Of a DNA stretch of 6,377 bases, positions 1-6,377 are shown piece after piece. The first letter of the stretch is position 1. Each line of letters begins with the position of its first letter. The position numbers were made by a program, and so were the translations under genes. Location: assembly GCA_016650135.1 (NCBI GenBank), contig JAENWH010000121.1, forward strand, positions 1-6,377, in the 5' to 3' direction. Below the pieces are notes generated by a model, which worked only from the letters and a program-made list of their open reading frames with translations, made no database searches and was not told the origin of the DNA. This stretch comes from Peptostreptococcaceae bacterium. GTDB taxonomy: Bacteria; Bacillota_A; Clostridia; Peptostreptococcales; Anaerovoracaceae.

Positions 1-641
1 AATTGTTTTTTGATACAGACCATCATTGGAGAATAGAGACTGCTTTTGATGCTACCTGGCATATAGGCAGATTGCTAAACAAGGAATATGGATTTAAGAT
101 TGACGAAAAACTAATGAATCTCCAATCATACCATGTAAGAATATATGAAAACTTTTTCCAGGGGTCAATGGGCAGAAGAGTTGGGGTTCTATATGGAGGA
201 GTAGATGACTTTACGTATATATTACCAGATTTTCCGACAAATCTTACGGTTGAGCAACATGATAAGGGCTATGATTCAGTTACATCGGGAGCTTTTGAAG
301 ATGTAATGATTGTAAAAACCAACATAGCTGAAAATATGCCAATTGATACAAACAGGTATGCGGTGTATAGGGGAGACAATGCAGAACTGGTTTTCAAGAA
401 TAATCTGGATGCAGCAAATAGTGTGATTCTTATCAAGGATTCTTTTGGATTACCGGTTTATTCATTTCTTGCACCAACGATAAAAAAAACAAGTGCTTTA
501 GATATGAGATATTTTGATTCAAATGTGGTAGAATATGCAAAGGGGAATAAACCTGACGTTGTAATTATAATGTACAATGCAGACAGTTTTAATGATGAAA
601 TGTTTGACTTTAAGCTAGATCAAAGGGGAAAAAACGACTAG
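1..641 (+). CDS. DHHW-family (AlgX/AlgJ-like SGNH) protein, 5'-truncated by window edge
   Basis: This is the C-terminal 212 codons of a larger protein. The frame is open from the first base, and the TTG at position 3 is internal rather than a start. Numbering from that codon, the DHHW motif is at residues 6-9. Its Asp6 and His8 match the Asp and His of the D-x-H-W motif in AlgX/AlgJ-type SGNH acyltransferases. A conserved GSMGRR...YGGVDDF block lies at 54-70, and a KDSFGLP block at 145-151 would supply the nucleophile Ser147, followed by an LDMRYF segment. DHHW proteins are typically extracytoplasmic and partner an MBOAT O-acyltransferase in acylating cell-wall or secreted polysaccharide; no such gene is visible here, so that partner is inferred to lie upstream. 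The last residues, LDQRGKND, fall in a duplicated segment shared with the next gene's leader. The family call is firm; the acylation role and its substrate are inferred. Confidence 0.85.
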   Translation, partial: LFFDTDHHWRIETAFDATWHIGRLLNKEYGFKIDEKLMNLQSYHVRIYENFFQGSMGRRVGVLYGGVDDFTYILPDFPTNLTVEQHDKGYDSVTSGAFEDVMIVKTNIAENMPIDTNRYAVYRGDNAELVFKNNLDAANSVILIKDSFGLPVYSFLAPTIKKTSALDMRYFDSNVVEYAKGNKPDVVIIMYNADSFNDEMFDFKLDQRGKND

Positions 642-660
642 ATCAAAGGGGGAAAAATGA
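615..660 (+). repeat. 23-bp tandem duplication spanning the gene junction (21/23 identical)
   Basis: Copy 1 is 615-637 and copy 2 is 638-660. They differ at two positions: 629 (A) versus 652 (G), and 635 (C) versus 658 (T). Both begin CTAGATCAAAGGGG. Copy 1 encodes the C-terminus of the DHHW protein, and its stop codon (639-641) is formed by the start of copy 2. Copy 2 carries the ribosome binding site and the ATG of the following gene; the matching triplet in copy 1 is ACG. If copy 2 alone were present, the upstream reading frame would still end in the same residues, with its stop overlapping the next gene's ATG as ATGACTAA. Confidence 0.9.
647..652 (+). promoter_or_regulatory. Ribosome binding site of the SLH glycosidase gene (AGGGGG-type)
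   Basis: A purine run, AAAGGGGG, ends at 652, four bases before the ATG at 657. It lies in the second copy of the tandem duplication. The near-identical run in copy 1 precedes an ACG instead of ATG, so it should not start translation efficiently. Confidence 0.6.
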
Positions 661-3062
661 CTAATTTAAGAGGACTTAAAAAAATTGCTTCTTTATTTTT
701 GTGCCTGTTTTTAATAGGCGGCACTTTTACGGGGTTTGGGTATCAGGATGGTTTCGGTAATATTTCTTTTGAATCATCTAAAACAATATTCAATGAGGTT
801 ACTTATGGTGAGATGGTGGCACAAAATCATGCTAATGGATTAGAACATGCTTATGTCATCAATGCAAACAATCAGACGAATGGCATAAAAGCTATGGTTT
901 TTAATGGTGAAGTACGAGGCACATATACTTTGGCAAATATGATTAAGTATACTGAAGAACAGGGATATAAGGTATTGGCGGGTATTAACGGTGATATATT
1001 TGACACCTCAACCGGGACGCCAAAAGGTTTGACGATGCATCAGGGTAATATTATTACTTCTGGCTATGCGCCGGATCGTTCACTTACTTTTGACAGTGAA
1101 GGAAAAGCCTCTATGCAAAGTATTAACTTGACTTATGGCTTAAAAGGTTTTATTAACTCAACACAAACAATCGTAACAACAACGCCAGCAGTCACAAATA
1201 CTTCAGATGATGGCATTGAAGTTGTTATTACCCCGGAAGAAAGCACTACATCATCGAATGTAACGCAAAAGGAATTCACAACGAAAATCGGCTTTTTCAA
1301 TGTGCCTCAGGGAGGCTCAAACGGATTACATTTATTCAACAGACATTACAGCAAATCAACTAAAACCGCAGGGAATTGTGTTGAAGTGGTAATAGATACC
1401 GGGAGTTCTGATAACATTCAATTAAAAGTAAACAATACAATTAAAGGGGTTGTAAAATCGGTGCAGATGAACACTTGCAACACACCAATCGGAGCATCTG
1501 AAGTTGTGCTTTCAGCTGTCGCCAATTCCACTTCAGCGCCGACACTGAACAATATGGCAATAGGCAGTGAGGTTGAAATATCAGTTACAGATAACAATAA
1601 TACGGGGTTGGAGAATGCCGTGGAAGCGATGGGAATATATTATTCGATCGTAGCCAATGGCGTAATTGATACAATCGGCACAAACCCAAATCCAAGAACA
1701 GTAGTTGGAATCAAGGAAGACGGCAGTCTTGTCTTATATGTTGTAGATGGCAGACAACCTACTGTATCAAATGGCCTTGGTTTAATCGACACTGCAAGAC
1801 ATATGATTTCTCTTGGCTGTGTTTCTGCATTCAATATGGATGGCGGAGGCTCATCAGTTTTATACGCAAGGCTTCCAGGACTAGAAAGTGGAGCAACCTT
1901 GAAAAATTCACCTGCCCAATCCTCTCAAAGAAGCGTTTCAAATGGGCTGCTTTTTGTATATAAGGGAACTGGCAGCGGTGTGGCTGAAAATCTTCATATA
2001 TATCCCGAATTGACGCTTTCTATGTCTGGTGCAGATGTTCAAATAAAAACATATGCCTCAAATAATCTTTATGAAAAAATGAATATGCCAGGAATTGTTG
2101 CCTATAGTCTTTCCGGGGAGGAAGGAAGTATCTCCGAGAATGGTCTTTTTACAGCAGGCGCCACTCCGGGACGTGTCATAATTAATGCATCAAGCGGAAC
2201 TCTTTCCGGTTTAACAGAAGTTGAGATAGTAGATCCAAGCAATTTATCATTTACACCATCCGTTTCGAAATTGATTCTGGATATAAATCAAACGGCTGAT
2301 ATTGACATGAACGTTAAAACCGGGGCGTCTAAAGTTAATTCTAAAGACAGTTTATTTAACTGGAGTTGTGATTCGGAAATTGGTATAATAGATCAGGATG
2401 GTAAATTTACGGCAACATCTGCTAATAATGTTAATGGCAATATTTACATTGAATTTAACGGAAATAAAATCACGATACCAGTAAAGGTTGGAAAAGAAAT
2501 ACTTGATTTTTCTGACACAAAAGATCACTGGGCCAGAGAATTCATTGGAAAGATGGCGGCCAGAGGTTTTGTCAGTGGAATTGGTGACAATATGTTTATG
2601 CCGGATTCACAAATTACAAGAGCGCAGTTCCTTGCGATGCTGGCGAAAACAGTGCCAGATTTGAATTTAGACAGTTATCAAAAGACCGCTTTTGTTGATG
2701 TGCCTTCAAATGACTGGTATTACAAATATGTAAACTGGGGCTTTGGAAACAGTATTGTAAGTGGTTTAGATGAAAAAACTTTTGCTCCGAATTCCTACAT
2801 TACCAGAGAGCAAATGACTATTATGCTTTGTAATTTTTCTAGATCTTTGGGAATTGCAATGCCGCAAATAACAGCTGGAATAACTTTCCCAGATTCATAT
2901 AAAATCAGCCCTTGGGCAGCAGATTATGTGGCTACTGTTGTTGGTGCTGGAATCATGAATGGTGACTCAACAGGCGTATTTATGCCTCAGGGTCTTGCAA
3001 CCAGAGCGCAGGCTGTTAAAACAGTATATGTCTTTAATAACATTAAAGATGGAATAGAATGA
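657..3062 (+). CDS. Secreted phosphodiester glycosidase (NAGPA-type) with three C-terminal SLH repeats
   Basis: This 801-residue protein starts at the ATG with a ribosome binding site just upstream. Residues 1-28 look like a signal peptide: Arg5/Lys8/Lys9, then a hydrophobic core at 10-22. Residues about 60-436 form a phosphodiester glycosidase domain of the NAGPA family (uncovering enzyme and bacterial exopolysaccharide relatives). Visible landmarks are INGDIFD (110-116), GLTMHQGN (124-131), NPRTVVGIKEDGS (345-357), VVDGRQ (362-367), NMDGGGSS (393-400) and QRSVSNGLL (424-432). A Ser/Thr-rich stretch at about 166-209 interrupts the domain. Two Ig-like segments follow (about 447-526 and 529-612), each with a GxxxxxGxFTA-type strand pair. 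Three SLH repeats end the protein (617-665, 679-730, 743-793), with TRAQ, TREQ and TRAQ in place of the classic TRAE; SLH triplets bind pyruvylated secondary wall polymer. The expected place of action is the outer face of the wall, cleaving or remodelling a sugar-phosphodiester glycan. The substrate is unknown. Confidence 0.88.
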   Translation: MTNLRGLKKIASLFLCLFLIGGTFTGFGYQDGFGNISFESSKTIFNEVTYGEMVAQNHANGLEHAYVINANNQTNGIKAMVFNGEVRGTYTLANMIKYTEEQGYKVLAGINGDIFDTSTGTPKGLTMHQGNIITSGYAPDRSLTFDSEGKASMQSINLTYGLKGFINSTQTIVTTTPAVTNTSDDGIEVVITPEESTTSSNVTQKEFTTKIGFFNVPQGGSNGLHLFNRHYSKSTKTAGNCVEVVIDTGSSDNIQLKVNNTIKGVVKSVQMNTCNTPIGASEVVLSAVANSTSAPTLNNMAIGSEVEISVTDNNNTGLENAVEAMGIYYSIVANGVIDTIGTNPNPRTVVGIKEDGSLVLYVVDGRQPTVSNGLGLIDTARHMISLGCVSAFNMDGGGSSVLYARLPGLESGATLKNSPAQSSQRSVSNGLLFVYKGTGSGVAENLHIYPELTLSMSGADVQIKTYASNNLYEKMNMPGIVAYSLSGEEGSISENGLFTAGATPGRVIINASSGTLSGLTEVEIVDPSNLSFTPSVSKLILDINQTADIDMNVKTGASKVNSKDSLFNWSCDSEIGIIDQDGKFTATSANNVNGNIYIEFNGNKITIPVKVGKEILDFSDTKDHWAREFIGKMAARGFVSGIGDNMFMPDSQITRAQFLAMLAKTVPDLNLDSYQKTAFVDVPSNDWYYKYVNWGFGNSIVSGLDEKTFAPNSYITREQMTIMLCNFSRSLGIAMPQITAGITFPDSYKISPWAADYVATVVGAGIMNGDSTGVFMPQGLATRAQAVKTVYVFNNIKDGIE

Positions 3063-3066
3063 GAGG
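3061..3066 (+). promoter_or_regulatory. Ribosome binding site that fixes the M16 peptidase start
   Basis: GAGAGG at 3061-3066 overlaps the last two bases of the preceding stop codon. It lies 9 bases before the ATG at 3076 but only 3 bases before the in-frame TTG at 3070. The spacing favours the ATG. Confidence 0.65.
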
Positions 3067-3075
3067 AAATTGATA

Positions 3076-4326
3076 ATGATAAATATAAAAGAACTGAATT
3101 GCGGGATTAGAATCGCAATGGAGGAGATTACCCATGTGCAATCCGTTTCTATTGGAATATGGGTAAAAGCAGGTGCAGTGGATGAGAATAATAATGCTTC
3201 CGGCATTTCACATTATATTGAGCACATGTTGTTTAAAGGAACAAACGACAGGAACGCAAAACAGATTGCTGAGGATGTTGATAAAATTGGCGGTCAAATA
3301 AACGCTTTTACCGGGAAGGAAGCAACCTGTTACTATATCAAAACATTGACATCAAATACTGAAAAGGCTGTAAATATCTTGTTGGATATGTTTTTAAATT
3401 CAAAGTTTGATAAGAAAGAAATGATAAAGGAAAAACATGTAATATTAGAGGAAATAAAGATGATTGAGGATTCCCCTGAAGATGATGTACATGATATAAT
3501 ATGTGAACTGATCTTTAAGGGGCATACCCTTGAGAATTCAATAATAGGAACACCAAAATCATTGAAGGGTATAGAAAGAGAGACTATTTTAAAATATCTT
3601 GATGAAGAGTATACTAGAGATAACATTGTTGTGTCTGTTTCTGGTAATTTTAATGAAAGAGAGATTTGCGCGTTATTTGAAGATAAATTAAGCGCATTAA
3701 AACGCTCTAAGCTATTAAAAGAAAAAATTCATTCGGAGTATACACCAAATTATAAAGTGAAAGTGAAAGATATTGAGCAAACTCATATTTGTCTTGGCAC
3801 CAGAACTTTTGGACTTGCTGACGACAGACATTACGCTTTAATTCTATTGAATAATATTATGGGAGGCAGCATGAGTTCCAGACTATTCCAAAACATAAGG
3901 GAAGAACAGGGACTGGCTTATTCGGTATATTCTATGGCAAATTCATTTGAACAGGAAGGCTATTATAATATATATGCCGGTGTCAGCCATGATAAAATTA
4001 AAGATGTCATTCTTGCCATTAAAGAAGAACTTGTTTCCCTGAAAGAAAACGGCGTCAGTGAAGATGAACTTTCCACAGCTAAAGAACAATTAAAGAGCAC
4101 CTATATATTTAGCCAGGAAAATGTTAACGGAAGAATGTTTTCTATAGGAAAAAGCACCATTTTGCTTGGTAAAGTTTATACGCCTGAAGAGATTATAGAA
4201 GGAATTGACAGCGTGACAATGGATGATATTAAAGAGGTATCTGAATTGATATATGATATAAAAAATTATTGCGGTGTTGCAGTAACTAATCAGAAAATTA
4301 ATCTGAAGGAGATACTGCTTTCTTAG
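3076..4326 (+). CDS. M16-family zinc metallopeptidase (processing-peptidase-like, MlpA/YmxG type)
   Basis: The product is 416 residues from the ATG at 3076. A TTG two codons upstream is too close to the ribosome binding site to be preferred. The inverted zinc motif HxxEH is HYIEH at residues 46-50, within SHYIEHMLFKGT. Glu126, in VILEEIKM, sits 76 residues after the second His, the spacing expected for the third zinc ligand. The second half carries the M16 arginine/tyrosine motif, IREEQGLAYSVYS (274-286), which helps bind substrate in the two-domain chamber. The length of about 416 residues fits the M16B (mitochondrial processing peptidase beta-like) group, with an active N-terminal half and an inactive C-terminal half. 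There is no signal peptide, so the protein is probably cytoplasmic. Its cellular substrates are unknown. It lies 13 bp after the SLH gene and 11 bp before dut, so cotranscription with dut is likely. The family and catalytic residues are clear; the physiological role is not. Confidence 0.93.
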   Translation: MINIKELNCGIRIAMEEITHVQSVSIGIWVKAGAVDENNNASGISHYIEHMLFKGTNDRNAKQIAEDVDKIGGQINAFTGKEATCYYIKTLTSNTEKAVNILLDMFLNSKFDKKEMIKEKHVILEEIKMIEDSPEDDVHDIICELIFKGHTLENSIIGTPKSLKGIERETILKYLDEEYTRDNIVVSVSGNFNEREICALFEDKLSALKRSKLLKEKIHSEYTPNYKVKVKDIEQTHICLGTRTFGLADDRHYALILLNNIMGGSMSSRLFQNIREEQGLAYSVYSMANSFEQEGYYNIYAGVSHDKIKDVILAIKEELVSLKENGVSEDELSTAKEQLKSTYIFSQENVNGRMFSIGKSTILLGKVYTPEEIIEGIDSVTMDDIKEVSELIYDIKNYCGVAVTNQKINLKEILLS

Positions 4327-4330
4327 GAGA
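4325..4330 (+). promoter_or_regulatory. Ribosome binding site of dut
   Basis: AGGAGA lies 7 bases before the ATG at 4338 and overlaps the TAG stop of the M16 peptidase gene (4324-4326). This suggests coupled translation of the two genes. Confidence 0.75.
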
Positions 4331-4337
4331 TGTTTAA

Positions 4338-4766
4338 ATGGAAATTAAAATAATCAGTGCAAACAGAACCTACCCTTCTTACGAAACAAAGGGATCTGCA
4401 GGAATGGATATAAGAGCTTTTATTGACAGTCCAATAATTCTTTTGCCTGGAGAACGAAAGTTAATCCCAACCGGCTTGTATATTGAACTGCCTGAAGGCT
4501 ACGAGGCTCAAATGAGGGCAAGAAGCGGTCTTGCTTTGAATTATGGAGTAAGCCTGGTCAATGGCGTAGGAACCATTGACAACGATTACAGAGGGGAAAT
4601 AGGGGTAATACTGATCAATCTTGGCAAGGAAGATTTTACTGTCAGCAACGGGGATAGAATTGCTCAGATAATTATTGGAAAATATGAAAGAATCACGTGG
4701 ATTGAGGAAGAAAAATTATCTGATACGGAAAGAGGTCCAGGAGGTTTTGGTCACACTGGATTTTAA
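4338..4766 (+). CDS. dut: dUTP diphosphatase (dUTPase, trimeric type)
   Basis: This enzyme hydrolyses dUTP to dUMP and pyrophosphate in the cytoplasm, keeping uracil out of DNA and feeding thymidylate synthesis. The 142 residues match the usual size of the homotrimeric family. All five motifs are present: I, AGMDIRA (21-27); II, RSGLAL (62-67); [17 protein letters not shown] (76-89), with catalytic Asp81 and uracil-stacking Tyr84; IV, RIAQIII (107-113); [11 protein letters not shown] (132-141), with Phe137 expected to cover the base. Motif V has Pro and His where RGEGGFGSTG is common, a small variation that should not abolish activity. The start is fixed by AGGAGA 7 bases upstream. It follows the M16 peptidase gene by 11 bp and precedes the DUF47 gene by 33 bp, the widest gap in the window. 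Confidence 0.96.
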   Translation: MEIKIISANRTYPSYETKGSAGMDIRAFIDSPIILLPGERKLIPTGLYIELPEGYEAQMRARSGLALNYGVSLVNGVGTIDNDYRGEIGVILINLGKEDFTVSNGDRIAQIIIGKYERITWIEEEKLSDTERGPGGFGHTGF

Positions 4767-4799
4767 ATATTAAAATATTAATGAAAGTTGAGGTTGTAT
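4767..4799 (+). other. Short AT-rich spacer between dut and the DUF47 gene
   Basis: The spacer is 33 bp. It starts with two AATATT palindromes (4766-4771 and 4774-4779) two bases apart and ends with the GAGG of a ribosome binding site. There is no GC-rich stem followed by a T run, so I do not call a terminator. I see no convincing -35/-10 pair just upstream of it. Confidence 0.5.
4790..4793 (+). promoter_or_regulatory. Ribosome binding site that fixes the DUF47 start
   Basis: GAGG at 4790-4793 (GAGGT to 4794) lies 6 bases before the ATG at 4800. It overlaps the in-frame TTG at 4788, so that codon cannot be the start this site serves. Confidence 0.65.
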
Positions 4800-5423
4800 A
4801 TGCTTGGACTAAAAAAGAAAGAAGATGTTTTTTTTGATTTATTTATTGAATCATCCGCGAAAGTAGTCATCGTAGGAGAAACTTTTCTTGATTTGGTACA
4901 CAATTATGAAAATGTAGAAGATAAAGTTTCTAATTTAAAGGTTCTTGAAACAGATTGCGATATGCAGGCACATAAAATACTGAAAAAATTGAATGAATCC
5001 TTCATTACTCCTTTTGACAGAGAAGACATATATAATATTGCTCGTGACATGGATGATATTGTAGATTGCATTGAAGAGGTTTCCAACAGATTCATGGTAT
5101 TTGACGTAAAAGAAATGAGACCTGAAGCTATCGTCATGTCAGATTTAATCATGCAGGGTATAAGGGAATTAGATGTTTTGTTTAAACATTTAAAGGAAAT
5201 AAAACTTAACACAATCGTGCGAGAACAAATTATTGAAGTGAACAGAATTGAAAATGAAGGAGATATCATCTACAGAAGAGCATTAACAAAGCTTTTTAAA
5301 AATGAAAAGGATCCTGTTAAAATTATTAAGTGGAAGCAGCTTTATGAACTTCTCGAAGAAAGTATGGATTCCTGCGAAAATGTAGCCAACATAATGGAAG
5401 GCCTGGTAATGAAGCATGCTTAG
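4800..5423 (+). CDS. DUF47-family PhoU-like protein, partner of the Pit phosphate transporter
   Basis: The product is 207 residues from the ATG at 4800, beginning MLGLKKKEDVFFDLF as is typical of this family. A TTG four codons upstream is rejected because the ribosome binding site covers it. The protein is mostly alpha-helical, with the two acidic metal-cluster regions of PhoU-like folds: ETDCDxxxH (50-58) with LNESFITPFDREDI (64-77) and MDDIVDCIEE (84-93); and VNRIENEGD (147-155) with YELLEESMDSCENVAN (182-197). No signal peptide or membrane segment is seen, so it is cytosolic or at the inner membrane face. DUF47 genes commonly sit directly upstream of pit (as ykaA does in Bacillus) and are thought to modulate the transporter. 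Here the last 8 bases overlap the pit start, implying coupled translation. It is distinct from the PhoU of the high-affinity Pst system. The family call is strong; the regulatory role is inferred from context. Confidence 0.92.
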   Translation: MLGLKKKEDVFFDLFIESSAKVVIVGETFLDLVHNYENVEDKVSNLKVLETDCDMQAHKILKKLNESFITPFDREDIYNIARDMDDIVDCIEEVSNRFMVFDVKEMRPEAIVMSDLIMQGIRELDVLFKHLKEIKLNTIVREQIIEVNRIENEGDIIYRRALTKLFKNEKDPVKIIKWKQLYELLEESMDSCENVANIMEGLVMKHA

Positions 5424-6377
5424 TGGAATACTTTTACTGGTTGTTGTTTTTGCTTTAGTCTTCGAGTTTATCAATGGATTTCACGATACTGCAAATGCAA
5501 TAGCGACTTCAGTATATACCAGGGCATTAACGGCCAGAAGAGCAATTATTTTGGCTGGAATAATGAATTTCTTTGGAGCTCTGGCAAGTGAAAAAGTTGC
5601 AATGACAATCTCAAAGGGATTGGTTAATATTCAGCTTGAACAATACGTTATATTAGCGGCACTGATTGCCGCAATTATCTGGAATCTGTTTACATGGTGG
5701 AGTTGTATACCCAGCAGTTCATCCCATGCTTTAATTGGAGGTCTTATTGGAGCAACAATTGTATATTCTTCATCATTCCAGAACATTATGTGGACAGGAG
5801 TCTTACAAAAGATAATCATTCCCTTGTTTACATCGCCATTGATTGGTTTTTTGATGGGATTTCTGTTGATGTCAAGTTTGTTTAAAGCATTTGCAAACTG
5901 GTCACAAAACAGGGTAAATGTAATTTTTTTAAAACTCCAGGTTGTTTCTGCTGCATTTGTTGCCTTTGCTCATGGAAATAATGATGCTCAAAAGACAATG
6001 GGGATTATTACTTTGGCATTAATTACTGGAGGAGCTCTTAATGGAGATGCCGGAATACCTCTTTGGGTCAAGATTGCCTGTGCAACCATGATGGCACTTG
6101 GCACATCTGTTGGTGGCTGGAGAATTATGAAGACCATGGGTGGCGGGGTTACAAAACTTCAGCCTGCCAGTGGTTTTGCAGCACAAACTTCGGCGGCAAT
6201 TGTTATAGAAGTGATGTCATTTTTTGGTGCACCGGTCAGCACAACACAAGTTATTACCTCGTCAGTAATGGGAGCGGGAACTGCTAAAAGAGCATCCGCA
6301 GTAAAATGGGGAATTGCTAAAGGAATTGTAGTTGCATGGGTTGTAACTCTGCCAATTACGATGATTCTAGGCGGAAC
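5416..6377 (+). CDS. pit: Low-affinity inorganic phosphate transporter (PiT family), 3' end beyond window
   Basis: The frame is open from the ATG at 5416 to the right edge: 320 complete codons, no stop. Pit proteins of this group are about 330 residues, so only a short tail should be missing. It is an integral membrane phosphate symporter of the PiT family (PF01384). The two inverted-repeat signatures are GFHDTANAIA (21-30) and HGNNDAQKTMGI (186-197). The matching re-entrant serine motifs are PSSSSHALIGG (99-109) and PVSTTQVI (273-280); the second has Gln where His is common. Many hydrophobic segments are visible, for example 4-15, 84-93 and 137-156. The start overlaps the DUF47 stop as ATGCTTAG (5416-5423). 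The best upstream purine run, GGAAGG at 5396-5401, is 14 bases away, farther than ideal, so initiation probably depends on ribosomes finishing the DUF47 gene. Cation preference (H+ or Na+) cannot be read from the sequence. Confidence 0.95.
   Translation, partial: MLSGILLLVVVFALVFEFINGFHDTANAIATSVYTRALTARRAIILAGIMNFFGALASEKVAMTISKGLVNIQLEQYVILAALIAAIIWNLFTWWSCIPSSSSHALIGGLIGATIVYSSSFQNIMWTGVLQKIIIPLFTSPLIGFLMGFLLMSSLFKAFANWSQNRVNVIFLKLQVVSAAFVAFAHGNNDAQKTMGIITLALITGGALNGDAGIPLWVKIACATMMALGTSVGGWRIMKTMGGGVTKLQPASGFAAQTSAAIVIEVMSFFGAPVSTTQVITSSVMGAGTAKRASAVKWGIAKGIVVAWVVTLPITMILGG

Noticed and set aside
1640..1834. A 64-codon open frame on the minus strand
   Set aside because: It lies wholly inside the conserved catalytic region of the SLH glycosidase, and its translation resembles no family I recognise. 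It is a shadow of the coding strand.
3015..3026. CTGTT-AA-AACAG inverted repeat near the end of the SLH gene as a hairpin or operator
   Set aside because: The two-base loop cannot form a hairpin, and a 5-bp arm match is expected by chance in AT-rich coding sequence.
3070..3075. TTG at 3070 as the M16 start
   Set aside because: It is only 3 bases from GAGAGG, whereas the ATG at 3076 has a 9-base spacing.
2967..3206. A 79-codon open frame on the minus strand spanning the SLH/M16 junction
   Set aside because: It overlaps two well-supported genes, and its hydrophobic translation is what antisense of AT-rich coding sequence gives.
4766..4779. Paired AATATT palindromes as a terminator after dut
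   Set aside because: The stem would be only A-T pairs with a tiny loop and no T run follows, so it would not form a stable intrinsic terminator.
4788..4799. TTG at 4788 as the DUF47 start
   Set aside because: The GAGG ribosome binding site overlaps this codon, and family members begin at the MLGLKKK-type Met encoded at 4800.
4904..5269. A 121-codon open frame on the minus strand
   Set aside because: It is fully antisense to the DUF47 gene, whose protein matches its family along its whole length. The Ser/Ile-rich translation is typical of a shadow frame.
6063..6287. A 74-codon plus-strand open frame rich in Cys, Trp and Gly
   Set aside because: It is out of frame within pit, and the pit frame carries the conserved motifs through this stretch. 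The unusual composition comes from reading transporter codons in a shifted frame.

Overview
The window is AT-rich with codon use to match. It carries tightly packed genes that all read on the + strand. An S-layer-homology (SLH) surface protein, a DHHW-family glycan protein, an M16 peptidase next to dUTPase, and a DUF47/Pit pair together suggest a low-GC Gram-positive bacterium of the Clostridia type. This is inference from gene content; no rRNA or other phylogenetic marker is present.

Region 1 (1-3062) is a cell-surface glycan module. It opens with the 3' part of a DHHW-family (AlgX/AlgJ-like SGNH) protein, a type usually partnered with an MBOAT O-acyltransferase that would lie upstream of the window. 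Next is a secreted 801-residue protein with a phosphodiester glycosidase (NAGPA-type) domain, two Ig-like segments and three C-terminal SLH repeats that should anchor it to the cell wall. The junction between the two genes holds a 23-bp tandem duplication that carries the ribosome binding site and start region.

Region 2 (3063-4766) holds an M16 zinc peptidase (MlpA/YmxG type) and dUTPase (dut), separated by 11 bp. Region 3 (4767-6377) holds a PhoU-like DUF47 protein and a low-affinity phosphate transporter (pit) whose start overlaps it by 8 bp; pit runs off the right edge a little short of its expected end.

The largest intergenic gap is 33 bp, and I see no terminator, tRNA, rRNA, CRISPR array, insertion sequence or convincing promoter. 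All genes could be read from a promoter upstream of the window, though weak internal promoters inside coding sequence cannot be excluded. Functionally the block joins surface glycan modification, protein quality control or processing, nucleotide-pool sanitation and phosphate uptake. Only DUF47/pit and DHHW/SLH-glycosidase look like true functional partners. I found no clear undescribed system. The most unusual points are the duplicated translation-start segment and the SLH-anchored phosphodiester glycosidase with its internal Ser/Thr-rich insert.
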